Part shown: positions 55,263-64,000 of the stretch, in pieces
Layout of the letters: each line of letters begins with the position of its first letter
How positions within the stretch are numbered: the first letter of the stretch is position 1
Origin: Phytoseiulus persimilis
Taxonomy: Eukaryota > Arthropoda > Arachnida > Mesostigmata > Phytoseiidae
Reading direction: 5' to 3'
Length of the DNA stretch: 64,000 nucleotides
Assembly: GCA_037576195.1 (NCBI GenBank)
Contig: CM075102.1
Coordinates: 15,310,745-15,374,744 of the forward strand
Notes under the pieces: model-generated
Told to the model about the DNA's origin: nothing
What the model saw: the letters and a program-made list of their open reading frames with translations, nothing else
The model's database searches: none
Position numbers and translations under genes: made by a program

Positions 55263-55784
55263 ATGAAGTCGTGGCCCTTTTTCTCTCTTTTCTTTCTGGT
55301 CGTCTTCTCGAAACAGCCTGCAGCAACACGGCAAACAAGCGTTTGTGTCGTTGTCGTCGTCGGCGGCGGCGGCGGCCTTGTTCAAGTGGCAACAACTTCA
55401 ACTACGACGACGACGACAAGAACCCTCGCGAGTACTATGTACAAGATAATCGAACAAGCGGCCTTGCGTCCCTCCCTGCCCCGTTGGCTGCTGCTGGCGT
55501 CTTCACTTCGAGATGTCTTTCGGGATGCATGCTCGCTCGTGCGGATGCGTGTTCAGTCTAGTCCAGCCGTCGGGCAGGAGCATCGACAGCAGCCGCGAAC
55601 GCGGGCGAAGTACGAAACATGCATCAATGTCACGAATATTCAATTGCGAGTGACATCCACGCACCCACCTGCTGGTGATCCATCGCTGTGCGTAGCACGT
55701 GTGCGGCAGGGCTGGCTGAAGCTGCAAACGCAGGAGATATGCGTGCGGCTGTGCGATATCTACCGTCTTTGGGAAGAGCGTTGA
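55263..55784 (+). CDS. Unknown 173-aa secreted-type protein
   Basis: ATG is at 55263 and a clear signal peptide follows (MKSWPFFSLFFLVVFS). Next come a Val5-Gly5 run and a Thr-rich stretch from triplet repeats, then a C-terminal 60 residues of ordinary composition with several Cys (YETCINVTNIQLRV, QEICVRLCDIYRLWEER). A hand count past the repeats gives 25/17/18, modest. It ends 12 nt from the convergent minus frame 55797-56372. Confidence 0.35.
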   Translation: MKSWPFFSLFFLVVFSKQPAATRQTSVCVVVVVGGGGGLVQVATTSTTTTTTRTLASTMYKIIEQAALRPSLPRWLLLASSLRDVFRDACSLVRMRVQSSPAVGQEHRQQPRTRAKYETCINVTNIQLRVTSTHPPAGDPSLCVARVRQGWLKLQTQEICVRLCDIYRLWEER

Positions 55785-55796
55785 AAACTTGGGAAG

Positions 55797-56372
55797 TTAT
55801 TGCCGAAACGCGATGAGGGGAAAATAAGTTTCGGAGATCGCCCGTGTCCCGGCGCGACCGGCACTCTCTCGGCTTCTCTCAGGCTCTGACTGACTGAATT
55901 CCTTGTCCTTCCAGGTAAGAGCTCGGTAGTCGAGGTACTCGCTAAAAGCAGTCTCCGTAAGCTTGTAGTACCATATGTGTGGTGGTGTAGTCTCGTCGGT
56001 GCGATGAATGCCATACGGGATGTTGATGACAACAGGGAAAGGTATTGGGTTGAATGTGGCTGAAAATGTCCGTATCGCGACACCCACTAGAGGAGCTCTG
56101 CTCAAGTTGAGAATGTCGCAGACGGAAGCTGCTGCCAACGAATGCCTCCTTGAGGCATTGTCGTCGACATCAACTGGGAGAACAACAACGATTTGAGCTC
56201 GCTCATAGAGAGCTCGGAGAACGTTTCGGCATCCCGCCTGTTTGCTTGCGGGTTTAGTTGACGGTTCAGCTGCAGACGGAGCGGGCAGGGGGTAATTTGC
56301 GAGACGTGGAGACAACGATGAGGACGATGTACCCGAAAGAGGAAAACCGAACGCTCCTCCCCGTCGGCTCAT
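55797..56372 (-). CDS. Unknown 191-aa protein
   Basis: The ATG at 56372 has G at -3. Over 134 codons first positions are 35/28/18. After a Ser/Pro/Ala-rich N-terminus of about 50 residues comes a globular-looking region (RALYERAQIVVVLPVDVDDN, then PIPFPVVINIPYGI and HIWYYKLTETAF), ending in TAA. The hydrophobic beta-like runs suggest a folded domain I cannot name. There is no signal peptide. Confidence 0.5.
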   Translation of the reverse strand: MSRRGGAFGFPLSGTSSSSLSPRLANYPLPAPSAAEPSTKPASKQAGCRNVLRALYERAQIVVVLPVDVDDNASRRHSLAAASVCDILNLSRAPLVGVAIRTFSATFNPIPFPVVINIPYGIHRTDETTPPHIWYYKLTETAFSEYLDYRALTWKDKEFSQSEPERSRESAGRAGTRAISETYFPLIAFRQ

Positions 56373-56580
56373 ATCCGCTTGCGCGCCCACTTCTCAGACG
56401 AGTACGACTACCGGGAAGAAGGGGGCGAGACTTCCGAGCGGCGGAGGGAAGGGATACCGAGTGGAGAAGAAACGTTGGATCCCTTCGAGCTTTCGCTACT
56501 GTTACAAGAATGAGGGTTCCACGGAGGAACGTGTGGACAGACATCAGGACCGCCGCTGACAAACAGACAGATCGAGTTCA

Positions 56581-57096
56581 TCATGAGCCGTCAGCACATT
56601 CCGACACTATCGGCCAGCGTGTCACACGCACTCTGTCAAGAAGCCCGCCACCGCGCTTGCCATCACCACCCACCTCCACAACAGGCGCCCTTGGCTGAGG
56701 GGCATAATGGTCGACGTCGCAAACATCATCCTGGTCATGTCCATCACCAGGATCACGTTGATCCTCGCCTGCTTCTCCATCGGAGAACCTCTGGATTCCA
56801 GGAGCTGCATTTCGTTCCGTAGTTGTGGTTGGAGGGAGCCTCGCGCTGTTCGAAGTACCACGGGCGGGGCACCACTCAAGCCCCTGAAGTTTCGCGGACT
56901 TCCGCACCGAAGTCGTCCGAACAGCAACTCCGCCTTTGAGAGCGGCGAGACCCTCGAGTTCTTTTTCCGTCGATAGTGGACTCAATAACTTCCCGGGTCG
57001 GCAGTTGTTGGCCTGGTTGTCGAGCTTGCCACTCGCGGCGGTTGCCGGTGGACGTCTTGCCTCCCCGGTGTCTCCCGCTGAACCGATGGAAAACGC
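56581..57096 (-). CDS. Unknown 3'-terminal exon, 172 codons
   Basis: First positions reach 46/18/11 over the last 134 codons, the strongest long signal in the window. No start codon lies in frame. The open run extends into a (CA) repeat, and an ACCTTGAG acceptor-like site puts the exon start at 57096. The sequence is hydrophilic: a TEKELEGLAALKGGVAVR stretch, Thr4, then a very acidic segment (DPGDGHDQDDVCDVD) and a Gly-rich tail ending in TGA. The upstream exons should lie above 57.1 kb. Confidence 0.5.
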   Translation of the reverse strand, partial: AFSIGSAGDTGEARRPPATAASGKLDNQANNCRPGKLLSPLSTEKELEGLAALKGGVAVRTTSVRKSAKLQGLEWCPARGTSNSARLPPTTTTERNAAPGIQRFSDGEAGEDQRDPGDGHDQDDVCDVDHYAPQPRAPVVEVGGDGKRGGGLLDRVRVTRWPIVSECADGS

Positions 57097-57116
57097 CTCA
57101 AGGTGGAGAATTGTAT

Positions 57117-57135
57117 TGTGTGTGTGTGTGTGTGT
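57117..57135. repeat. (TG)9 dinucleotide repeat
   Basis: The longest dinucleotide run in the window, just upstream (minus strand) of the 56581-57096 exon. Confidence 0.95.
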
Positions 57136-57526
57136 CGAGTGAATTACGTTTGAAGCCTCCTTTCTCCTTTTCGCTTGGGTTCGAGTGCCGCCTCCACCCT
57201 CTTCGTCGCCATTGGTCCGTCTTTTTGCCGGGGTCTCTCTGCTGGAATCCGCATTAGAATTGTAAACTCCGTTCGGTCGAGCGGGGAAACAGGAGGACGG
57301 ACCGACAAGCGTTTGCTCGGGAGATCTTCGGGAAGGGTCTCGTTGCTGGCTTTGCTAGCCTAGTGTCCCGGATTCATATTGGCTTGCTCCAGGAGCTCGT
57401 CAACTCCGCCGGCCATCATTGTCGGTGTGCGCGAGGCGTTGAGGATGATGACGACGACGACGAGCCCATAGAGTGTCGAAGGGAAACGGATTGGTGTTTA
57501 ATATAGTGCTCCTCCGTGGGCCCCAG

Positions 57527-57691
57527 GTCCACTGGTTGGTCCATCATCGGTCTATTTGTCTCCGTTGCTTTTTGCTGCGATGCAATGATGGAATTTATGC
57601 AGATGCTGTTTGTCCGGGACAAACACCGCTGGGAGCTGGAGGAGCGGAACGGAGGGAGCGGAGGTTTGCCGAAGAAAATGGAGCCGACCAG
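57527..57691 (+). CDS. Unknown gene, exon with membrane helix
   Basis: It opens after GGGCCCCAG and is in frame through 57691, followed by CAG|GTGGGC. First positions are 33/26/22. A hydrophobic segment (WSIIGLFVSVAFCC) precedes Met-rich MMEFMQMLF and a charged RDKHRWELEER. It joins the next exon in phase across a 67-nt intron. Confidence 0.35.
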
Positions 57692-57758
57692 GTGGGCGGA
57701 CAGTCCTTTATTTTTTCTCGAGAGACCCCGGTTAGTTGCTTCCGTTCTTTTTCGGCAG

Positions 57759-57948
57759 CGCTGGTCCTCCACGAGGTCCTTCTGGCCGTCCGGGCTCGGT
57801 GATCCTCCCTCCTGTGCCTCCCTCGGATATCCTCATCGAGGGTCGCAACGAAGTCGGCCTGAAGCGACACGCTCGGTTAGCTGCGCTACGCATTCAACGA
57901 GGCCGGGTGACCAGATGCTGGATGGCAAGCAGTACGCCATCATGGTAG
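57759..57948 (+). CDS. Unknown gene, next exon after a 67-nt intron
   Basis: A strong acceptor (TTCCGTTCTTTTTCGGCAG) precedes it, and the phase matches the upstream exon exactly. Counts are G1 35, T1 10. It begins AGPPRGPSGRPGS, a short collagen-like Gly-X-Y stretch after the membrane helix, then DILIEGRNEVGLKRHARLAAL, and ends in TAG. A membrane-anchored collagen is one possibility, but four triplets are far too few to claim it. Confidence 0.4.
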
Positions 57949-59090
57949 GCGAACGCAAGCTGGCAGCCGAGCTCGATCCCCTGTCGCAACAGCTTGCCTG
58001 GTCATCGGATAACGTATCGATCGCTCGATGCGGCCGACGGGCGGAAGGACAGCGAATGCAACTCTGCCGCCGTTGCTCGTCTCTCCCTTTTTGGTAGCAG
58101 GGAGCAAAAAGAGGAAGACAGTCGGGGAGCGGGGAATAGGCACTCGATTTACTTTAAGAGATTGAAATCTCGTTCGAAGACGACCTTGTCGTGCTCCTCT
58201 CTCCATTCACCTCCCCCCTCCCATCCTTCCTCTACGTCGTCCTCTGCCAAGGTCTTCGACGATTAGGAGAAGCTGCCATGGGAGGAAGGGAGCGGGTTAC
58301 GCAGGCTGGGACCGGGAGAAAAGGAATCGCGAGCCAACGATGAAATGCCGGAGGCGTGTCGATAAGGAATGAATCTTTCCGACTGGAGGACAGGCCCGCG
58401 GAACGAGAGACATCCTGTTTTGTATTTGAAAGCGGGTCGTAACATCCGGCGAGGCTTCAAATGGGATTCCGATAGAATATGAACAATCCTTTTACATCCA
58501 AAGTTCTCGTCAACGCGATCCGGTGCTCTGAGGAACAAGTTTCGACGGAAGGGCGAGGAACAGAGAGGGAAGAGGAGAGCGAGGTGAAGGAGACTCGAAG
58601 AGGGAGCGAGCCGGGCGAGCTTTGAAAAGGCGAGCCTCAGAAAAGTCCTCTATTCAGGGGGCGAACCGAAACGAAACATCGCGAATGGGAAGAGATGGAA
58701 CAGCGACGGCAAAGGGGGCCTAGAAAAAATGGGAGAACGTGAGGGAGGGAGTCGACTCCAGCACACGTAGGAGAAGGGAAATATCGATGAAAAAGACGAG
58801 GAGCTAGCCAGAGACCAGAATGTCTGATTGGACGGCCGGAAGGAGGCGTTGAGGAGAATGGAGGGAACGAATGAATAAACACCAAGAAATAGAGCGAGCC
58901 ATAGAAAGTCAAAAACTCTCTCGGAAGTAAGCCTCCGGATCGGAGGGAAGGCGGCGGAAGTGAGGAAGTCGAATGCAAGACTCAGAGATTACGCTGGCGG
59001 AAGAGGAGGACCCGGCCATAGCCAGAAGAAGGAAAAACGTTTTGAGAGTTCTCCCCTGTTAAGAGGAGCCCGGCTTTACGCTGGTCGCTC

Positions 59091-59127
59091 GGTCGGTCGG
59101 TCGGTTGGCTGGCTGGCTGGCTGGCTG
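59091..59127. repeat. (GGTC)3 (GGCT)5 repeat
   Basis: Two adjoining tetranucleotide blocks differing by one base, as in the array at 1154-1216. Confidence 0.95.
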
Positions 59128-59646
59128 ATCTGGTTATCGCAAGCTATCGATCATTATAGCTAACTGAGGGGAACGATGAGGAGAGAGATTGGGAGAACGC
59201 TGCTGTAGGATGAGGGCCTGGCGAGGAAAAGGAGCAGCGCCACAAACCAGAGAAGTCGAGAAGAAATCTAGTTACCGAGAGGTTCGGAAGAGCAGACTGG
59301 CAGGCAGGCAAGGCAAACAGGTCATGGAAAATATAATAATCTTCAATCTGTCAGAGCGTCTCCTTGGCCTTCCTTCTGGCTCATCCCCGCTCAATCTTAC
59401 TGGAAGAGTCGGAAAACCAACGATGAGGGAAGAAGGACCAAGAAAAAGGGCTAATCTCATGAATCGCCGCTGCAGACAGTCCCCTCACTCCTGTGGGATG
59501 TGAGTTCGGCAGACAGAGGTCAGCCTTGCCTCGGCCCGCCCTTGCAACGTCTGTTACTTCGCTCCGCGTCTTGTTCTGCGCTGCTGTTTTTTGCTCGAAG
59601 GGAGCGCCTTGGTGAGCGAAGGCGAGCCGAACTTGCAGACGGACAA

Positions 59647-59667
59647 ACCGACCGACCGACCGACCGG
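59647..59667. repeat. (ACCG)5 repeat
   Basis: Five tandem ACCG units. Confidence 0.95.
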
Positions 59668-60346
59668 AGGACGGTTGAGCCACCCAACAGTCAGGTTGGT
59701 GGGAGCAAAGCAAGCAAAGAGGCTTCATCGGTCATGTTTTCCATTTCCTGCGAGTGGCTGAAACGTTGCTCGTGGAGGTGGTGGCCGGCGATGGCGGCAA
59801 CGCCGGTGTTCTTTTCTTCCTCAAAAGCAACCATTCAACCAGTCAGACAGCCAGTCGACCGGCCCGGTCTATGGAGAGGGGCACCCTGGCGGGCCTGTTG
59901 CGTCCCGCCGACGCCGTTCGCCCCCCCGCCCCTGGTTCCGTCAGTTCCGAACCCCTGAATTCTCCTTGATTTGACCCTCGTTGCCTCAGCCTCCATGAGC
60001 TCCCCCGTGTTTACGCGTGGGCCCCGTCGTTGGGCACAACGTGAGCCCGCCTGCACCGAGTTCCCGGAGACCAGATTGCGGCGCACGGCCTCTAGTTTTG
60101 TTCCGGCGGGGGTTCTCCAACACGACCCCGATCTGAACACTGGCTCTCTTCCTTCACCGAGTTCTGAGCCGCTCCTGAGCGCTACTTTAGTCCTACGAGT
60201 CGTTGGTTATCGGTCAACTCTTCTGCCTTCCCTTCACTTCTTCAAGTGGTGTTGTGAGCCGGGTGTGCTCGTTCGTTGTGCCAAAGTCTCAAGAAGTCAC
60301 CCGAGCTGTCAAAGTTGGTTTGCTCGGGGGTTTGTCCAGGTTCCGA

Positions 60347-60360
60347 ACTGAACGTTCAGT
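60347..60360. other. 14-bp palindrome
   Basis: Perfect dyad ACTGAACGTTCAGT about 80 bp upstream of the 60441 exon. It contains the AACGTT core common in bZIP sites. Confidence 0.75.
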
Positions 60361-60440
60361 CGGACGGAATGCGGGAGTTCACGGAGGAAGCCACTCGAAA
60401 TTGATTCTTTGTCTAACAGTGTTCCACGTTCTCTTTGCAG

Positions 60441-60744
60441 GTATGTGTGATCGGTTTGCAGCAGATGCGATTGGAGGAAGTGGAAGAAAGGCCGAAGGGG
60501 AATATCGGAACTCAGGAAGAGCATGAAAGAGCGATACTTGCAAGATGCTTTGCGATAAACGATCGAACTCGAGTCTCACGCAAAAAGTCAACGCGGGAAC
60601 AACGTAAATGGAACGGATCCCTCCCTCGATTAATCAGGCGGTGGGATCCGAAATCGTTCGGATCGGAGAGGGGAGGGGGGCGATCAGATGCCCGGCCCAC
60701 CTATCAAACTGCCAAGCTGAGTGGAAGCCTTTGGCTTAATGTTT
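60441..60744 (+). CDS. Unknown internal exon, 101 codons
   Basis: A strong acceptor (CCACGTTCTCTTTGCAG) and a GTGAGC donor at 60745 bracket an open frame with 31/28/17. It is charged and helical at first (QQMRLEEVEERPKG, EEHERAILARCF), then basic (SRKKSTREQRKW). No domain is recognised. The downstream exon may be in 60721-60987, where another plus frame (G1 33) runs. Confidence 0.4.
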
Positions 60745-62140
60745 GTGAGCGGCTTTCCCGGACCGTTGGATACTCCGGGCGATGTCGAAAGGAAACGGCC
60801 ACTCCCGCCACGAGGATGTCTTGCCAAGGCTTCGTTCTGGTTTCATCGAGTTGACTCACACGGACGGAGTTTTCCCAAGAGTCGGACGAACACGTGCGTA
60901 CTTTGGATGCGCTTCTGCCCCTTCGGTGGACAAGTGTCATTAGGTGTTGCAATTTGTGTCGGGCTTTCCAGAGCCGAGTGTCACTGAGGTAGTTTCTCAC
61001 AAGCTAACAACCACTTAATAACTTTCTGCAACTTGAGTCTAAGCCACGTAATTTCTGGCGCCTCAACTCGACCGTTCCTGTCCCCACTTGAATTATTCAG
61101 TGTGCCGTTCATGATTATGGCGCCGGCGCTAACAATGAGTCGACGACAACGCCGAGAGACGCGAGGCCGCCAGCGCAAAAAAGAGTGAAAAACGAAAAAG
61201 CTAAATTGGACACTTGTCAGCCGGAGACTCCGTTTGCCGCTCCTCGTTGGTCGACAAACCGAGTCGGAGAATATGAAGATGTTCGTGTGTTTGGAATGAA
61301 CTTATTCTGAGAAGGTGTGTTTGACTAACGTTTCGAACTTCTGCTCGCGGTCTCGTTGACGTTTCTGACGCGTCTCGTGACACACACAAGGAGAGGTGGC
61401 AGAACGAGCCGAACAATCGGTTAGAGACATCACCGTGTTCTTTGTGCGGGTTTCGTGAGGTTCGTTTCGGTTTCTTTTGTTTCCTGACTTGTCTGCTGTC
61501 GTTGACGCTCGCTTTTCGAATTCAACTCATGCACAGCACTTTCCTCTCGTGCATAACTCAAACCAGCGGAGCCGGCGCAGTACTTCGATGGGCTCCTATA
61601 CGAGATGGTTGCTTCGATAACAGCGTGAACGGTGCTACCGCCGAGATGTACAGGGTGTACAGTAAATGTGCTGCACGAGAGTAGCGCTGTCGCTCGCGCA
61701 TCTCGGTGGGTGTGATGTGCGCCTCCGCCTCCATAATTTTTGGCCCTGGTTTTTCCCTCTCGGGCCGTTGTGACGTTCCGGTCCTCTCATTCAGTCACCG
61801 TCTTTGCCTCCGCATTTCTCGCGGCGCTGGTACTTGTACCGATGCGCATGTCGTACTTGTTTTTCTGAAGACAGTGTCGGACTCGGCTGTTGTCGTTCCG
61901 TTGGTCTAACTCCTGCTTCTTCTCTATTCCTGTGACAATGTCAGAGGGGCCCCGCCGAACTAACGGTGGGGTGCCTAACGCGTAAGGATGGATGTAAAAG
62001 CAAATATGTATTCCCTGCCGCGGTAGTTAAATGCTGACTGCGTTTTTTCCCGGCTTTTTCTACCTGTTCTGCCTTTTTAGCTTCTTTCCTCGGAGCCACG
62101 GGGCAGTTTTGTCGTCGTCGCTGCTGTCGTTCCCTCCGAG
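60745..62140. other. Stretch without a supported gene
   Basis: The frames 61442-61684 and 61706-61909 plus are T-rich at position 1. I see nothing else. Confidence 0.4.
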
Positions 62141-62350
62141 TCACTTTCGGGGAAGACTGATCGTGAGACGAAACGACTGATCGGAGGAATTAGAGTGAGA
62201 CACAAGTGAGAGGAGAACCACCACTCGGACACCTCCCAGTACAATTTCGGGCTTCGACCGAACAGTTTCAGGGCCAAACCTATAATTTCCGAGTCGACTT
62301 TGGCCCGACGGATACTTAACCTGCGCGGTGAGTCCGCTCGCTCGATGCAT
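62141..62350 (-). CDS. Unknown 69-aa frame, possible membrane helix
   Basis: From the ATG at 62350 the first 46 codons give G1 37, T1 11. A hydrophobic run (IVLGGVRVVVLLSLV) lies at residues 36-50. A GCGCAG|GTTAAG donor-like site after codon 10 could make only the first residues coding. Its ATG overlaps the plus ATG at 62345 in the palindrome ATGCAT. Confidence 0.3.
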   Translation of the reverse strand: MHRASGLTAQVKYPSGQSRLGNYRFGPETVRSKPEIVLGGVRVVVLLSLVSHSNSSDQSFRLTISLPRK

Positions 62351-62776
62351 AGGCGAACCAACTCGACGGGCTCGAGAGGAAATCGAAAGAGATCCCCACT
62401 CTATCCTCTAGCCGCGGATCGAGAAATGTTCGATAACGAGCCGTTCACCTGGGGCTCGTACTCTATGAGTGGAAGATGTTTCCGTTTTTCCCGGAATCTC
62501 CCCTCGTACTATCCTCGAAAGAATGCTACTAACTCTTGTGCTTCCACCGCGGTGACGCTTCGAACCGTTCGGGGGAAGCAGAGATCGGGTATCGAGGAAC
62601 AGCAATCCATTGTTATTGTATTGTTGCAACATCACGGTCGCCCAAAGTGCTCCGCCAGTAGACCCCCGGGTTGGGCCGCGGCTTCGGTCGCGGGGAAGTC
62701 GGTGTCCAGTAATAACAGTGAGGGGCAAGAGGAAACTACGGGTGGATGCACAAGGAGTGAAGTCTGGCCTCGATAA
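62345..62776 (+). CDS. Unknown 143-aa frame
   Basis: ATG is at 62345. Overall first positions are 27/26/21, and the last 65 codons are 65% purine (GIEEQQSIVIVLLQ, then NNSEGQEETTGG). The first half is Ser/Arg/Tyr rich. The real exon may start near 62570. Confidence 0.3.
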   Translation: MHRRTNSTGSRGNRKRSPLYPLAADREMFDNEPFTWGSYSMSGRCFRFSRNLPSYYPRKNATNSCASTAVTLRTVRGKQRSGIEEQQSIVIVLLQHHGRPKCSASRPPGWAAASVAGKSVSSNNSEGQEETTGGCTRSEVWPR

Positions 62777-63055
62777 TCTGCAAAGTGCATCCTGACGGCG
62801 CCTTTCGTTTTAAGGTTTTTGTCTTCTCCGAGCGGAAAAAGCTGCCTTGGTCGGACGAGCACACCGAGCTCGAGTCGTTATTCCCGTCTGATTCGTTGCT
62901 CGGTCTCTGGGTCGATCCGTTGGCCGAGCTCGTAAAAGAGGTGACATAGTATTGACACCTCTCCACCCCTCTCGCCGACGCTCAGAGACCAGCACTGTCG
63001 CCTCGAGAGATGGGTCGGGGGAGAAACGCGTGCGGAGCGGCCTCTATCCGCACAA

Positions 63056-63277
63056 ATGACTCATCACAATCGCAAGCGATCCAAGCTGGTCGTAAACTCG
63101 CCAATATTAATCAATGATGAGACCACATTCCTCGTGCCTTCACTAGCGGTAGTGAGCAGCAATCGAGATCAAGAAAGAAAAAACGACGGCGACGAGTGTA
63201 CACGACGGCGAGGACTAACACTTCTAACCGGGCGGTGTGATGATGATTATGATATCTCGCTGTTCCCTCTCGGATAA
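63056..63277 (+). CDS. Unknown 73-aa protein
   Basis: An ATG at 63056 opens 73 codons with 29/29/14. It has a basic start (HHNRKRSKL), a Val/Leu-rich middle, then charged stretches (NRDQERKNDGDECTRRR) and a DDDYD run near the end. It stops at TAA. A minus frame overlaps it but is F/S/R rich. Confidence 0.4.
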   Translation: MTHHNRKRSKLVVNSPILINDETTFLVPSLAVVSSNRDQERKNDGDECTRRRGLTLLTGRCDDDYDISLFPLG

Positions 63278-63527
63278 GCGAGGCATCAGATAATACAGCC
63301 TGTGATGTTTTTATAGGAGCTCTCGGCACGTCGAACGACTGGCGAGCGGTTTCGTATCTCCAGTAGAAGGAGAAACAGACAGCGAGCAGGCCAGGCCCCA
63401 ATTATGACTTCTTCGTAGGGTTGCCAGCTCTCTCCACGAACACGAGGAGGTGAGCAGAGAGATGGCCCACACACGGCCGTCCTGAGCAAGGAACTTCGAG
63501 CCGAACTGTCTCGGGGTCCTAGGTGTT

Positions 63528-63740
63528 TTAGACGAGGTTGTTGCCTTGGGTGCGAGCACATGGATCCACATGAACTCCTCCCGGGCCGCCCTCTGGGAAA
63601 TCAGGCGCATCTTCTGCTCTCCGCTGTCGTTGTTGTCGCTGCTGATGGTTCAGGCCACTCAATACTAAATATCCATCTATTCGTTTCTCTTTCGCCACGC
63701 CATTTCCTGCGGAAGTCGTAATCGTCAGCTGGGGAGCCAT
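63528..63740 (-). CDS. Unknown 70-aa protein or first exon, ideal start
   Basis: The start is AAGATGG, an ideal context. First positions are 39/21/9. The sequence runs MAPQLTITTSAGNGVAKEKR, then a hydrophobic GYLVLSGL, a Gln/Arg run (QQRQQRQRR) and a Gly/Asp-rich end, with TAA at 63528. It may continue through splicing, but no donor was evident. It is among the best-supported starts in the window. Confidence 0.5.
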   Translation of the reverse strand: MAPQLTITTSAGNGVAKEKRIDGYLVLSGLNHQQRQQRQRRAEDAPDFPEGGPGGVHVDPCARTQGNNLV

Positions 63741-64000
63741 CTTTTCTTTCCTCTGCTTTTGTACCAGTGGGGAAGCTAGCTAACGCTCATGTACCAGCTT
63801 TTCCCACTTTCTGCTGTTCTCATGCGCTTTTCGGTTGACCGTTGGTTCCGGTCGTTCGCTCGCAACACGAAAGAGGGCTCAAGGGGTTTTCGGCGTACAG
63901 ATGCCTCGCGGTTTCGCGGCCGAGCTGATGTTCGTCAAGTACCTTCTCCCGGCAGCGTTCGAGTTTCCGGAGCCGAGTGTTTGGCTACCTGTGGTCAACC
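63741..64000. other. Upstream of the 63740 start
   Basis: No open frame of note. It is the likely 5' leader or promoter side of the minus gene, with no TATA box seen. Confidence 0.4.

Larger units (their letters stand above)
57949..60440. other. Stretch with weak frames
   Basis: The frame 59210-59503 plus (27/35/12) is coding-like but sits in purine-rich sequence. Other frames are short. Tetranucleotide repeats at 59091 and 59647. Confidence 0.4.

Noticed and set aside
1-64000. Transposon or virus proteins
   Set aside because: No reverse-transcriptase, integrase, transposase or capsid motif was seen in any frame long enough to judge, and no terminal repeat pairs were found by eye.

Overview
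This window is nuclear DNA of a eukaryote with introns. Introns are the reason no open frame exceeds 336 codons. Base composition is near-balanced to slightly GC-rich. CpG is not depleted (CGTCG, TCGATCG and CGCTCG runs are everywhere). Short tandem repeats of GGTC, CGCT, GTC and GGCT type are common, and homopolymers longer than 10 are G or C rather than A or T. There are no operons, ribosome-binding sites, tRNAs, rRNAs, transposase or reverse-transcriptase motifs, CRISPR arrays or telomere repeats that I could see. An invertebrate with small introns and an unmethylated genome fits best; a mesostigmatid mite is one guess, but nothing here proves the lineage.

I recognise no protein family in any frame, so no gene symbols are given. 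To separate likely coding frames from chance frames I counted by hand the first base of each codon. Real coding frames favour G and A there and avoid T. Values are quoted as G1/A1/T1 percentages. I combined this with start context, GT/AG splice signals, signal peptides or membrane helices, and AATAAA near the stop. Chance open runs average about 20 codons at this composition, so ORFs below about 180 codons are not significant by length alone and confidences are kept low to moderate.

Layout: 1-5.4 kb is repeat-rich with no convincing gene. From 5.4 to 16.6 kb there are short coding-like frames on both strands, ending in a 328-codon minus-strand exon with a strong acceptor. From 17.3 to 23.6 kb there is a 64-nt stem-loop resembling a microRNA precursor, then plus-strand frames, the last with a poly(A) signal just after its stop. 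From 25.3 to 31.3 kb genes may alternate in strand, and a signal-peptide exon flanked by good splice sites lies at 31.2 kb. From 33.4 to 37.2 kb a 303-codon plus ORF is followed by a cluster of minus-strand exons. From 39.6 to 49.5 kb plus-strand frames dominate. From 53.2 to 57.9 kb is the densest part: three minus-strand frames, a secreted-type plus ORF and a plus exon pair joined by a 67-nt intron. From 60.4 to 63.7 kb there are five more candidates, including one with an ideal start context at 63,740.

At two or three places a coding-like signal changes frame inside or next to a short homopolymer with no splice site. This suggests indel errors in the assembly, or decayed genes.
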